Of a DNA stretch of 8,353 nt, positions 1 through 7,700 are shown one piece after another; within the stretch, counting starts at the first letter, position 1, and every line of letters begins with the position of its first letter. The stretch is from an uncultured Clostridia bacterium (GTDB lineage Bacteria > Bacillota > Clostridia > Oscillospirales > CAG-272), in the NCBI GenBank assembly GCA_937914815.1, contig CALDMI010000014.1, forward strand, positions 1-8,353, given 5' to 3'. Below the pieces are notes generated by a model. The model made no database searches. It was not told where the DNA came from and saw only the letters and a list, made by a program, of their open reading frames with translations. A program made the translations under genes and the position numbers.

Positions 1-2211
1 CTCAGCAAGACCCATTATCTCAACGGGGACGGACGGACCGGCGCTCTTTATGGTCTTTCCGTTGTCGTCAACCATAGCGCGCACACGACCGACCGCATTT
101 CCGACTATCACATAGTCGCCCTGATGCAGGGTACCGTTCTGTACAAGCACGGTAGCTACGGGACCTCTTCCGCGGTCGAGCTTCGACTCAATGACGATAC
201 CCTTCGCGCGTTTTTTCGGATTTGCGCGGAGCTCCTTGACCTCTGCGACAAGAAGCACGCTCTCAAGGAGGTCCTTGATGCCCTGACCGGTCACGGCAGA
301 AACCGGGACGCATATCGCGTCGCCTCCCCATGCCTCGGGGACTATGTCGTACTGGGTGAGCTGATTCATTACGTTATCGGGGTTTGCGTGCGGCTTATCC
401 ATCTTGTTGATGGCGACAATTATATCTATTCCCGCCGCTTTCGCGTGGTTTATCGCCTCTATCGTCTGGGGCATGACGCCGTCGTCTGCCGCTACGACAA
501 GAATTGCTATATCCGTGGACTTCGCACCTCTCATACGCATGGCGGTGAACGCCTCGTGGCCCGGGGTGTCGAGGAAGGTTATATCCTTGCCGTTGACCTT
601 GACGCGGTACGCGCCTATAGCCTGCGTAATTCCGCCCGCCTCGCCGCGCGTCACGTTCGTGTGGCGTATGGCATCAAGTATCGAGGTCTTACCATGGTCG
701 ACATGTCCCATGACACATACGACCGGTGCGCGCTCGACGAGGTCCTCCTCGTTGTCCTCCGCCTCGGTGAAGAGCTTCTCCTCAATGGTGACGACGACCT
801 CCTTTGTTACCTTCGCGCCGAACGCGTCGGCAACGAGCTCTGCCGTCGCATAGTCGACAACATCGTTGACGCCCTTCATCTCGCCCATGAGCATGAGTTT
901 CTTTATAACCTCGGCAGAGGTCTTTTTGAGCCTCGACGAGAGCTCCGTGACGGTTATCTCGTCCGGCACGGTTATCTCGAGCTGCTTCTTTCTCGCCTTC
1001 TCGGCTTCGAGCCGCTTTATCTTCTCCTGTGCCGCGCGCTCCTTGTCCTTTGCACTCTTCTGGAACTGTCCCTTGTTGTCCTGCTTTTTCAGCTTCTGCT
1101 TTGCCGCCTTACCGTCGGTTCCGCGCGCTATCGCGAGGTACTGCTCGTTGAAGCGGTCATCGTATTTCGAGAGGTTGACATCCGAGGTTCTCATGTCCAC
1201 GACACGGGTCTTTGCCTTCACCTCGGTGGACTCGCCGCCTATGTTGACTCCGCCCTTTACTGCCGACGGGTTGACCGACGGGGTAATGGTGCGCATGCTC
1301 TGGCGCTGTGCCTTCTTCTCTTCCTTCTTCTCGGCGGGCTTCTGCGCTGCCTGCGCGTCGGCGAGCCGCTTCTGCATTGCCGCCGCCTTTTCCGCCGCAG
1401 CCTTCGCGCGCTCGAGCGCCGCGCGCTGTGCCGGGAGCTCCTGCTGTGCCTGCGGCTTTACGGGCTGCGCCGGGGTTGCGGGCTTCTGTGCCTCGGGCTT
1501 TGCCGCCGGCTTCGGCGTCTGCATCTGCCACGGCTTCGGCTTCGGGGCGTTCGGATTTTTGTAGCCCTCCGCCCGCTTTGCAAACGGGTTCTCCTGCGGG
1601 CGACCGGTGTATCTGTCACGGTCAAAGCGCGGTTTGCCGTCCTGTCTGTTTCCGCCGTTCTGCTGCCCGTATCCGCCCTGCGGTCTGCGGTCTCCCTGTC
1701 TGTTGTCGGCGGGTCTGCCGTTCTGGTCGCGCCTGCCGTCGCGGGCGGGCTGTCCCTGCGCCGCGGGTCTCTGCGTCTGTCCTGCTGCGGGTCTTGCCGG
1801 CTCTCTCTGTGCGTCGCTTCTGTTTGCGTCTGCCACAGGTGCCTTCGTTGCCGGTGCTTTCGTCTCCGCCGTCTTTGCCGCAGGGGCAGGGGAGGGGGCA
1901 GCCGCCTTTTCCGCGACCTTTTCAGCCGCGGGCGCTTTTGCAGCCTCCTTTTCGGGAGCCTTCGCCTCTGCGGGAGTCGCCTTCTTCTCGCGCTTTACCT
2001 TTATCGTGACCTTCCCGTTGCGATAGCCCTCGAGGTCTCCTATCTGCTTTGATGTCGTGAGCCGGTTTATGAAGATCTCGAGCTCGCCCGCCTCGAGCGA
2101 GCCTCCGCTCTTCTTATCTATACCCATCTCGCGCAGAGCGTCAAGGACATCCTTTGACTTCATCTCAAAGTCCTTTGATATCTGTGTTATCTTCGTCGTT
2201 CCCTGAGCCAT
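1..2211 (-). CDS. infB: Translation initiation factor IF-2 (C-terminus cut by window edge)
   Basis: IF-2 is the GTPase that places initiator fMet-tRNA on the 30S subunit and promotes 50S joining in the cytoplasm. The reading frame is open for exactly 737 codons to the window edge. Seen in order: an IF2_N-type helical domain (residues ~1-50), a long Ala/Pro/Gln/Arg/Lys linker (~60-310), a second IF2_N domain (~413-465), then the G domain with G1 GHVDHGKT (502-509), G3 DTPGH (548-552), G4 NKMD (602-605) and G5 SAVTGQG, followed by the start of domain II with GRVRAMVDD and [10 protein letters not shown]. The G motifs sit a constant 104 residues later than in E. coli IF-2 as I recall its numbering, so the full protein should be near 990-1000 residues and about 260 are missing here. 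The effector region reads [12 protein letters not shown], with Ala where E. coli has His. The ATG follows AAAGGA by 8 nt and lies 2 nt after the ylxQ stop, indicating coupled translation. Confidence 0.98.
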   Translation of the reverse strand, partial: MAQGTTKITQISKDFEMKSKDVLDALREMGIDKKSGGSLEAGELEIFINRLTTSKQIGDLEGYRNGKVTIKVKREKKATPAEAKAPEKEAAKAPAAEKVAEKAAAPSPAPAAKTAETKAPATKAPVADANRSDAQREPARPAAGQTQRPAAQGQPARDGRRDQNGRPADNRQGDRRPQGGYGQQNGGNRQDGKPRFDRDRYTGRPQENPFAKRAEGYKNPNAPKPKPWQMQTPKPAAKPEAQKPATPAQPVKPQAQQELPAQRAALERAKAAAEKAAAMQKRLADAQAAQKPAEKKEEKKAQRQSMRTITPSVNPSAVKGGVNIGGESTEVKAKTRVVDMRTSDVNLSKYDDRFNEQYLAIARGTDGKAAKQKLKKQDNKGQFQKSAKDKERAAQEKIKRLEAEKARKKQLEITVPDEITVTELSSRLKKTSAEVIKKLMLMGEMKGVNDVVDYATAELVADAFGAKVTKEVVVTIEEKLFTEAEDNEEDLVERAPVVCVMGHVDHGKTSILDAIRHTNVTRGEAGGITQAIGAYRVKVNGKDITFLDTPGHEAFTAMRMRGAKSTDIAILVVAADDGVMPQTIEAINHAKAAGIDIIVAINKMDKPHANPDNVMNQLTQYDIVPEAWGGDAICVPVSAVTGQGIKDLLESVLLVAEVKELRANPKKRAKGIVIESKLDRGRGPVATVLVQNGTLHQGDYVIVGNAVGRVRAMVDDNGKTIKSAGPSVPVEIMGLAE

Positions 2212-2213
2212 AT

Positions 2214-2546
2214 TCACATTCCTTTCAATTCGTTTTGTTCAGGCGATATAAGGCTTGCGAAGCCCTCGTCGTAAACTCCTATCACCGCGACAGGTGCCGC
2301 CCGCCCGGTGATATGTCCCGCCTCCTCCGATGTAAGGGGAAGAGCGGAGAAGCGCACTCCCGCGCTCCCGCATTTGTCATGTACCCGTTTTTTCGTGTTT
2401 TCCGACGCGTCATCTGTTATGAGCACGAGACACGGCGCATCTCTGCCGCGGAGATTATCAAGCACCGTGTCCGCCCCGAAGCGGAGCTTTCCCGCCTTCG
2501 TCGCAAAACCGAGCATCCCGCGCACGCGCTGTATGCCGTCAGCCAT
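2214..2546 (-). CDS. ylxQ: L7Ae-family ribosomal/K-turn RNA-binding protein (YlxQ)
   Basis: Small L7Ae/L30e-fold protein of 110 residues. Members of the family bind kink-turn RNA; the precise role of YlxQ is not settled. Seen: the N-terminal signature [17 protein letters not shown], followed by [17 protein letters not shown], which matches the family's core strand and the DAS.NT..K motif, and a C-terminal [12 protein letters not shown] strand-helix. Length is typical. Start choice is open: ATG at 2546 is taken here, but an in-frame TTG two codons upstream (2552) lies 5 nt after GGAGGG, a better spacing than the 11 nt to the ATG. Either way the start lies inside the end of ylxR (8 or 14 nt overlap). 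Its last codons carry the infB SD. Position between ylxR and infB is the standard Firmicutes arrangement and supports the call. Confidence 0.93.
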   Translation of the reverse strand: MADGIQRVRGMLGFATKAGKLRFGADTVLDNLRGRDAPCLVLITDDASENTKKRVHDKCGSAGVRFSALPLTSEEAGHITGRAAPVAVIGVYDEGFASLISPEQNELKGM

Positions 2547-2811
2547 TCGCAATCTCGCCCTCCAACCGTGTGTATATATCGTCTGATATCTGCGAGCCGA
2601 GAGAGGACTCGAGCCTGTGGGCGCGCCGTGCCTTTTTAAGACACTCCGCGCTCTTGCATATATAGGCTCCCCTGCCGGGCTTTTTGCCCGTAAGGTCGAG
2701 GACTATCTCGCCCTCCGGGGTGCGGAGCACCCTGACGAGCTCATTTTTCGGAAAGTGCCCGCCGCACCCGGCGCAGCGCCTCTCCGGGATTTTCCGTACC
2801 GTAGCGCTCAT
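2539..2811 (-). CDS. rnpM: YlxR/RnpM family RNA-binding protein (DUF448)
   Basis: Protein of 90 residues of the YlxR family (old symbol ylxR). The Bacillus subtilis member has been reported as an RNA-binding modulator of RNase P (RnpM); that role is from the literature and not visible here. Seen: the N-terminal RRCAGCGG with Cys13 and Cys16, KNELVRVLR (22-30), the family hallmark GRGAYIC (46-52, Cys52), and Cys57 before a basic helix. The C..C and C....C spacing is typical for the family. The ATG at 2811 lies 8 nt downstream of a strong GGGAGG SD in the 31-nt gap after nusA. Its 3' end overlaps ylxQ. Context between nusA and ylxQ is canonical, so identity is very likely. Confidence 0.95.
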   Translation of the reverse strand: MSATVRKIPERRCAGCGGHFPKNELVRVLRTPEGEIVLDLTGKKPGRGAYICKSAECLKKARRAHRLESSLGSQISDDIYTRLEGEIANG

Positions 2812-2842
2812 CTCTTTTTCCTCCCTTGACCTGTATTTTGTT

Positions 2843-3874
2843 TTATGCCTTTATGTCTATCTTACAGCCGGTGAGCCTTGCCGCGAGCTTCGCGTTCTGA
2901 CCCTCCTTGCCTATCGCGAGTGAGAGCTGCTCCTTAGGTACCGTGACGCGGCAGGTGCGCTCATCCTCCATATAGACATCGAGCACTCTCGCGGGGGAGA
3001 GCGCGGCGGCTACATATTCCGCCGGGTCCTCGGAGTACTTGATTATGTCGACCTTCTCGCCGCCGAGCTCGGAGAGTATCGCGTCGATACGCATACCGTT
3101 GCGACCTATGCAGGAGCCTACTGCGTCGACATTCTCGTCTGTGGATTCGACGGCGACCTTCGTGCGGCTTCCTGCCTCGCGGGAGACGCCCTTTATCACT
3201 ACCGTGCCGTCCTGTATCTCGGGGATTTCAAGCTCGAAGAGGCGCTTTACAAAGTTCGGATGTACGCGGGAGAGGGTGACGAGGGGACCTCTTGTCTCCC
3301 CGGCTCTGACCTCGCAGACATAGACCTTGAGTCTGTCTCCGACATCGTAGCTCTCGCCGGGTATCTGCTCGGACTTGAGGAGCGTTGCATATCCGGTTCC
3401 GGTGTCGAGGATAAGGTTTCCGTTGAGGGTGTCCACCTTGTCGACCGTCGCCGTGATTATCTCCTCCTTCTTGTCCTCGTATTCTCTCGTCTGTCTCTCT
3501 CTTTCGGCAACTCTTATCGCCTGAATGATTATCGACTTACCCGCCTGTGCGGAGAGGCGGCGGAAGTTCTTTGTCTTGAGCTCGGTCTCGACAAAGCCGC
3601 CGAGCTTGTGCCGCCTCGAGAGCGCCTTTGCGTCGGAGAGCGCTATCTGGCAGTTCGGGTCGAGGACCTCTCCGTCCGGCACAACCTCTCTCTGCTGATA
3701 GACCTTCATGTCCTGCTTCACAGGGTCGAGCGACACGCGGATGAGCGCCGTCTGTCCGACCTCCTTGCGGCAGGCGTTTGCGAGGGCGGTCTCTATCTCG
3801 CCTATCATGTATTCCTTCGGTATCCCTTTTTCCTTTTCGAGAAGGTCAAGGGCTGTGAAAAGCTCTGCGTTCAT
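2843..3874 (-). CDS. nusA: Transcription termination/antitermination factor NusA
   Basis: NusA binds RNA polymerase near the RNA exit channel and modulates pausing, intrinsic termination and antitermination. The 343 residues show the NusA N-terminal RNAP-binding domain (~1-125, with RRHKLGGFVETELKTKNF then RLSAQAGKSII), an S1 domain (~138-203), KH1 with loop GRNG (257-260, in VGSCIGRNGMRI) and KH2 with loop GKEG (322-325, in LAIGKEGQNAKLAARLTG). It stops six residues after the conserved KH2 end, so it lacks the acidic repeats of E. coli NusA; this short form is normal for Firmicutes. The start is chosen from family length. Upstream there is only a weak GGGG 12 nt away, while a better AAAGGA is further off behind a small hairpin. 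Of 24 Ile codons, 16 are ATA, 7 ATC and 1 ATT, which is striking for a GC-rich gene. Lies 54 nt after rimP in the same direction. Confidence 0.98.
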   Translation of the reverse strand: MNAELFTALDLLEKEKGIPKEYMIGEIETALANACRKEVGQTALIRVSLDPVKQDMKVYQQREVVPDGEVLDPNCQIALSDAKALSRRHKLGGFVETELKTKNFRRLSAQAGKSIIIQAIRVAERERQTREYEDKKEEIITATVDKVDTLNGNLILDTGTGYATLLKSEQIPGESYDVGDRLKVYVCEVRAGETRGPLVTLSRVHPNFVKRLFELEIPEIQDGTVVIKGVSREAGSRTKVAVESTDENVDAVGSCIGRNGMRIDAILSELGGEKVDIIKYSEDPAEYVAAALSPARVLDVYMEDERTCRVTVPKEQLSLAIGKEGQNAKLAARLTGCKIDIKA

Positions 3875-3910
3875 TTTTTCTTTTTACCCCGTTTTTAACG
3901 GTCCTTTCAT
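3875..3910 (-). promoter_or_regulatory. nusA translation-initiation region with small hairpin
   Basis: On the mRNA strand an AAAGGA SD-like element (3902-3907) is followed by a perfect 5-bp stem CCGTT/AACGG with an AAA loop, then GGTAAAAAGAAAAA and the nusA ATG. Linear spacing from AAAGGA to ATG is about 27 nt, too far for normal use; folding the hairpin would remove 13 nt of it. The only closer SD candidate is a GGGG, 12 nt from the ATG and partly inside the stem. The role is inferred. Confidence 0.35.
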
Positions 3911-3928
3911 AGGTGATTGTATGTTTTT

Positions 3929-4399
3929 TTATTTTTCTTCGTCATCAAAGTAGACGGTGGACAGCTTCGACACAGTCTGACGGGGCAGGGTAACGCTCCC
4001 GCCCTCCTCGTCTATCGTTATGCTGTCTGCGTCAAAGGAGGAGAGCCGCCCGGTCACGGATTTTCTTCCGTCAAGCGGGGAGAACAGTCTTGCCTCCACC
4101 TGCTCGCCTACCGAGCGCGCGATGTGCTCATCCGTCCGCAGCTCGCGCTCTATCCCGGGGGAAGATACCTGCAGGTAGTAGAAGCCCTCAATGGGGTCGC
4201 ACTCGTCGATTATCGGGTCTATCGCGCGGTGCACCGCCTCACAGTCGTCTATGGTTATCCCGCCCGCTTTGTCAATGGTTATCTCGAGTGTATAGTCGGC
4301 ACCGACCTTTGAATACTGGATGTCCCAGATGTCATAGCCCATGCCGGTGACAGTCGGCTCAATAGCCTCTCTTACGGTTTCTCTGACGCTTTTTTTCAT
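3929..4399 (-). CDS. rimP: Ribosome maturation factor RimP
   Basis: RimP helps late assembly of the 30S subunit. The 156 residues match the family in length and in its two-domain layout: N-terminal alpha/beta domain with DYTLEITIDKAGGITIDDCEAV and the hallmark YYLQVSSPGIERELR, then a C-terminal SH3-like barrel containing GRLSSFDADSITID. The ATG at 4399 has a clear AAGGAG SD at 4405-4410 with 5 nt spacing. It is the first gene of the nusA-infB operon, about 62 nt downstream of the predicted transcription start, and is preceded by a leader hairpin that may attenuate the whole operon. Confidence 0.97.
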   Translation of the reverse strand: MKKSVRETVREAIEPTVTGMGYDIWDIQYSKVGADYTLEITIDKAGGITIDDCEAVHRAIDPIIDECDPIEGFYYLQVSSPGIERELRTDEHIARSVGEQVEARLFSPLDGRKSVTGRLSSFDADSITIDEEGGSVTLPRQTVSKLSTVYFDDEEK

Positions 4400-4412
4400 T
4401 CCGTCTCCTTAC

Positions 4413-4454
4413 AATAAATTGAGAGTGACCCGTTAAAGTCACTCTCCTTTTATT
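4413..4454 (-). terminator. Leader hairpin / likely NusA-type attenuator before rimP
   Basis: A perfect 9-bp inverted repeat, GAGAGTGAC (4438-4446 as read on the minus strand) and GTCACTCTC (4421-4429), encloses an 8-nt loop. Outside a 2x2 mismatch it extends by six A/U pairs, AATAAA with TTTATT. On the mRNA strand the core stem is followed by AATTTATTGT, an interrupted and weak U-tract. It begins about 7-15 nt after the predicted start site and ends just before the rimP SD. This is what a weak, factor-dependent intrinsic terminator looks like. NusA autoregulation by attenuation in the rimP leader has been described in B. subtilis, to my recollection, and the position here is equivalent. It could also end transcripts arriving from the upstream genes. 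On the plus strand the stem is followed by CTTTTATT, but no plus-strand gene needs terminating. Confidence 0.65.
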
Positions 4455-4467
4455 AAATTCTGAATCA

Positions 4468-4495
4468 ATTATAGCATATATTTTAATAAATGCAA
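4468..4495 (-). promoter_or_regulatory. Sigma-A-type promoter of the rimP-nusA-infB operon
   Basis: On the minus strand there is a TTGCAT -35 (4490-4495), a 16-nt spacer, and a perfect TATAAT -10 (4468-4473) preceded by TG one base upstream, the extended -10 form. The DNA just upstream of the -35 is A/T-rich (4498-4513) and could act as an UP element. The predicted start is about A4461, giving a leader of roughly 62 nt before rimP. It stands out as the only strongly AT-rich stretch in the window. Confidence 0.8.
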
Positions 4496-4518
4496 TAGTT
4501 TTTAAGAAAAAACTTCGA

Positions 4519-4743
4519 TTATTTTCTGTAACCGTAGTCGTTCGGCGACATTCCGACGGGGAATTTCCGCTTTCCGAGCTTTCGGTTGCCGGATTCGCGG
4601 GCGTACGAGCGGGTGAGCGACTCGAGCTCCGCCGTTATCTGGAGTCTCCTGCGCTCGAGCGCCTCGCGCCCGGTCACTCCGGTGCTCCCGCCCCCGACGG
4701 TGAAGTTATCCTCTATGTTTTTTCTCTTTCCGAAAAGTCCCAT
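4519..4743 (-). CDS. Small basic protein of unknown function (74 aa)
   Basis: Not recognised. The 74 residues carry 16 Lys/Arg against 8 Asp/Glu, so the protein is strongly basic (net about +8). It begins MGLFGKRK, has a glycine/threonine-rich stretch (15-25), a charged likely helix from about 25 to 50 (REALERRRLQITAELESL), and a basic tail with two KRK-type clusters ending in NDYGYRK. No signal peptide or membrane segment is seen. It is a credible gene because a textbook AAAGGAGG lies 8 nt before the ATG and sits immediately after the stop of the 1179-codon gene, with only 16 nt between the genes, so the two are very likely cotranscribed and coupled. Basic character next to an acidic, membrane-anchored partner suggests it may bind that partner, nucleic acid or the membrane; this is inference. 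Confidence 0.75.
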   Translation of the reverse strand: MGLFGKRKNIEDNFTVGGGSTGVTGREALERRRLQITAELESLTRSYARESGNRKLGKRKFPVGMSPNDYGYRK

Positions 4744-4759
4744 GTTATCTTCCTCCTTT

Positions 4760-7700
4760 TCAGACCGACCCGCCGGAGAAGAGCCCGGTTATGAAGCCCC
4801 ATATCTCGGCGCGGAATATTACGCATACGGTGACGAGCCCGACCAGAACGAGAAGCAGCAGGAGCCAGAGGAGCTGGCTCTTCGGCGACACCTCGCGCCG
4901 CGCGCTCTTGCGCACAGCCTTCATTCTCTGTGAGAGGGTCTCGCGGTTGCGCTTTATTATGCCGAGTTTCATCTTTCTCTGCGACTTCAGCTCTCTTGCC
5001 ACGCCCCGCGACGGGTGCGTCTTTTTCAGGGTGTATTCGATTTCCGCGATGTCCGCCAGACAGTCGGTGATGTCGTCCATGAGCTCGAATATCGCCTGCT
5101 TTTTGTCAATCGTGATGTGGGTTCTGCGCACAAGTGCGGCGTCGTCCCGCATATCGCGGCAGGAGCGCTTCGCGGCGCGGAGTCTTGCACTCTGCCGCTT
5201 TGACACGGTCTTTGACTGCGAGCTCTTGTCCTCACGGAGAACATAAATATCCGATAACTGACGGTTTATCTTGTCCCGCTCTGCGAGGAGCGTCTCCATC
5301 TTCTGCCGTATGCGCTCGAGCTCCGCGCGGTCGACCCTGCGCTTTGCCGGCGTCGTCGCGGAGTGGGAGCGGACTATCGCATAGTATCGCGCGTTGTCCT
5401 CGCTCTCGCATTTCAGCGCCGCCTTTTCCACTTTGCGGAGTTCCTTTTTGCCGAGCGCGGCGGGTGCCCCGTCGCCCTTTGAGTAGTGGTAGCGGTTTAT
5501 CTGCGTGTCGTATTCGGCATTTTCCGCCGAGCTGCGATACCGGCGGCGGAGCATTTCACAGTCGCGCTCCGACTGCTCGCGCGCGAGCTTATCCCGGGCG
5601 GCGAGCTCCTTTTTGTCCTCCGGCGTGAGCTTTGCGCCCGCGCGGTTCGCGTCCTGGAGCTTCTGCTGTTTCTTCTCCTCGGCGACGAGGCGGAGCTGCT
5701 CGCGCCTCTGATCCTTTCTGTCCGCGTCGGTCATCTTCGCCCCGACGGGGATGTCCGTGTCCTTCGGGAGGACGAGCGCCGGAATTTTCGTGTAGTCCGC
5801 GCCGCCTGCCAGCTCCTCCGGGAGCCAGAGTGGGATCTGCTCTATTTCGTGAGAGGTGAGGGAAGAGTAGTTGCTTGCCGCCGCGTTGTAGCTGACTATC
5901 GCGGCACAGAGCTTTTTCTTCTCCTCTTTCGTTATCTTCTTTTTCCCGACCTGCGCACAGGCACAGACAACCTCCGCCCGCGCGTCCACTTGCTCTTTGC
6001 GGAGCCCCACGGCACTGACCGCGAGGAGGACGGCGGGGTTGCCCGCCGCTTTTGCGAGCTTTTTCTCCGTGCGCTTCGCTTCCTTTTCGGTTTTAAGATA
6101 GCTCTTGTCGGTTTTCTCTATCAGCTTTTTGAGTGCGGCGAGGTCGTAGACGCTTCTCGCGTCGCTGTATTCGACGCGCCCTGCCTCCCGGCTTATCTCC
6201 TCGTCCTTGTCGTGCTCGCTGTCTCCTTCCTCGTTGTCCGGGAGGGCGTCGGTGCCGGGGACGACGGCAGGCGTGTATTGATTTTTCGCCATACCATTGT
6301 CGACCGTAACCGCCGCGGCGGGCTTTTCGCCGCGCTCACTTGCGGGGTGATATATGAGGAGCGGGAGCATAGAGAATGTGCGCCCCTCGCATATCGCGTC
6401 CGGAATACCGGCGTCCGCGTGTGTGAGCGGCTTGCCGGTCAGGTCGGTATACTCGTCGGCAAATGAATTGTATTGCATAAGCGCGTCCGTCAGCCGCGCT
6501 TTCCCGTTTTTCAGCTCCCTTTTACCGGCGTCCCCCGCGCGGCATATCGTGCGGAGCACCGAGATGCGCCCCTCGATTATGTCTCTCTGCAGGGTCAGGC
6601 GCTCGACCTGTGTCTTTATCCTGTCCTCGCGCGTCCCGTCGGTTATCTTCGCCGTGAGCGCGTCGCGCTCGCGTATCAGGCGCTTCTCGTCATATTCGTT
6701 GTTCCGTATGTACTCCTTGAGCTCCCGCTTTGAGTAGACCGGCGCGCTCGCAACGGCGTCTGCTTTGAGCGGCTCCGGCATCTCGCCGCCGTCCTCCGCA
6801 CCGTAGTCTATAAACCGGGCTGTCACCGTGCCGGAGGCTACCTTTTCCGTGACCTCGTCACCGCCCGACGCAATGTCGCGCGCGGGTCCCTCTGTCTGCC
6901 CGTTTTCATACACGGGTGCCGCCGTTATACCCTCGTTTTTCTCTCCGTAGCCGACGGTCTCAAAGTCCGGGTAATCGGCTCTCCCGGAGGGGAGATCGTA
7001 TGCGGCGGGCTCCGCCGCGTACCTTTCCGTCGCCCGATTTTTGCTTTCCGCCATGTCTACCGCGCGGCTGTCTTCCGACTCCTTTACGAGGTTCACCCGC
7101 CCGTCTTTCGCAGGGGCGCTCTCCTCGGGGCTCCTCGGCGTATCCTTTGAAAGATTAACCTTCTGTCCACCTGTCGGTTGTGCATTCTCTTTTGTAAGGT
7201 TCACGCGGGGCGCGGCAGTGGAGGGGACGGGAATTTCCCGGACCGTGGGTTCTGTGGGCTGTCCCGCAGCACTCCGCGCCGTACTTGTCTTGACTGCGTT
7301 TGCCTCCGTAACAGTGGGCTTTGCACTCTGCGCCGCATTTTCTCCGACAGGGTGCGCCACCGTCGCGGCAGGCTCTGCCGTCCGCCGTGCCGGAGCCTCC
7401 GGCGCAGCGCTTGCGTAACCCGTCTGTGCATTGCCCGGGAACTGTCCGACCCCGGGAACGAACGCGGGCGCAAATCCCATGACCGGGATCTGATATGCGG
7501 CGTCATCGTTGCCGGACATGTAGACCGCGTCCTCGCCGACAACTATTCTTCCGTCTGACTTGCCGTCGCCTATAACTATCCGCCCGTCATCCGGCTCCTC
7601 GCCTATGACTATCCGTCCGTTCTCCTCGTCGCCCGCCTTGTCCGCGGTGTCCACATTTGCGGGAGTCTCCGGCGCGGGGCTTACTGCGGAGTATTCCTCG

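Noticed and set aside
1157..1531. 124-codon minus-strand frame inside infB
   Set aside because: Overlaps the infB linker in another frame; its Ala/Gly/Arg/Glu make-up is a frame-shifted reading of the same repetitive codons.
124..2052. 642-codon open frame on the plus strand
   Set aside because: It is antisense to infB, whose domains and motifs are certain. The translation is Leu/Arg/Cys-rich with no domain and arises because GC-rich codons leave few antisense stops.
3886..3910. Eight-codon mini-ORF (ATG AAA GGA ... TAA) just before nusA
   Set aside because: No SD precedes it and the codons coincide with the SD-like element and hairpin; chance is more likely than a leader peptide.
4400..4450. 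Possible leader peptide starting at a GTG after AAAAGGAGA in the rimP leader
   Set aside because: Spacing from the SD-like sequence to the GTG is about 1 nt, and the frame would run into rimP without its own stop near the hairpin.
4498..4513. A/T-only inverted repeat GTTTTT/AAAAAC after the 74-codon gene
   Set aside because: Six A/T-rich pairs alone are too weak for a terminator; more likely part of the AT-rich upstream element of the rimP promoter.
5486..6466. 326-codon open frame on the plus strand
   Set aside because: Antisense to the 1179-codon gene; Leu/Arg/Val-rich shadow with no recognisable domain and no convincing start.
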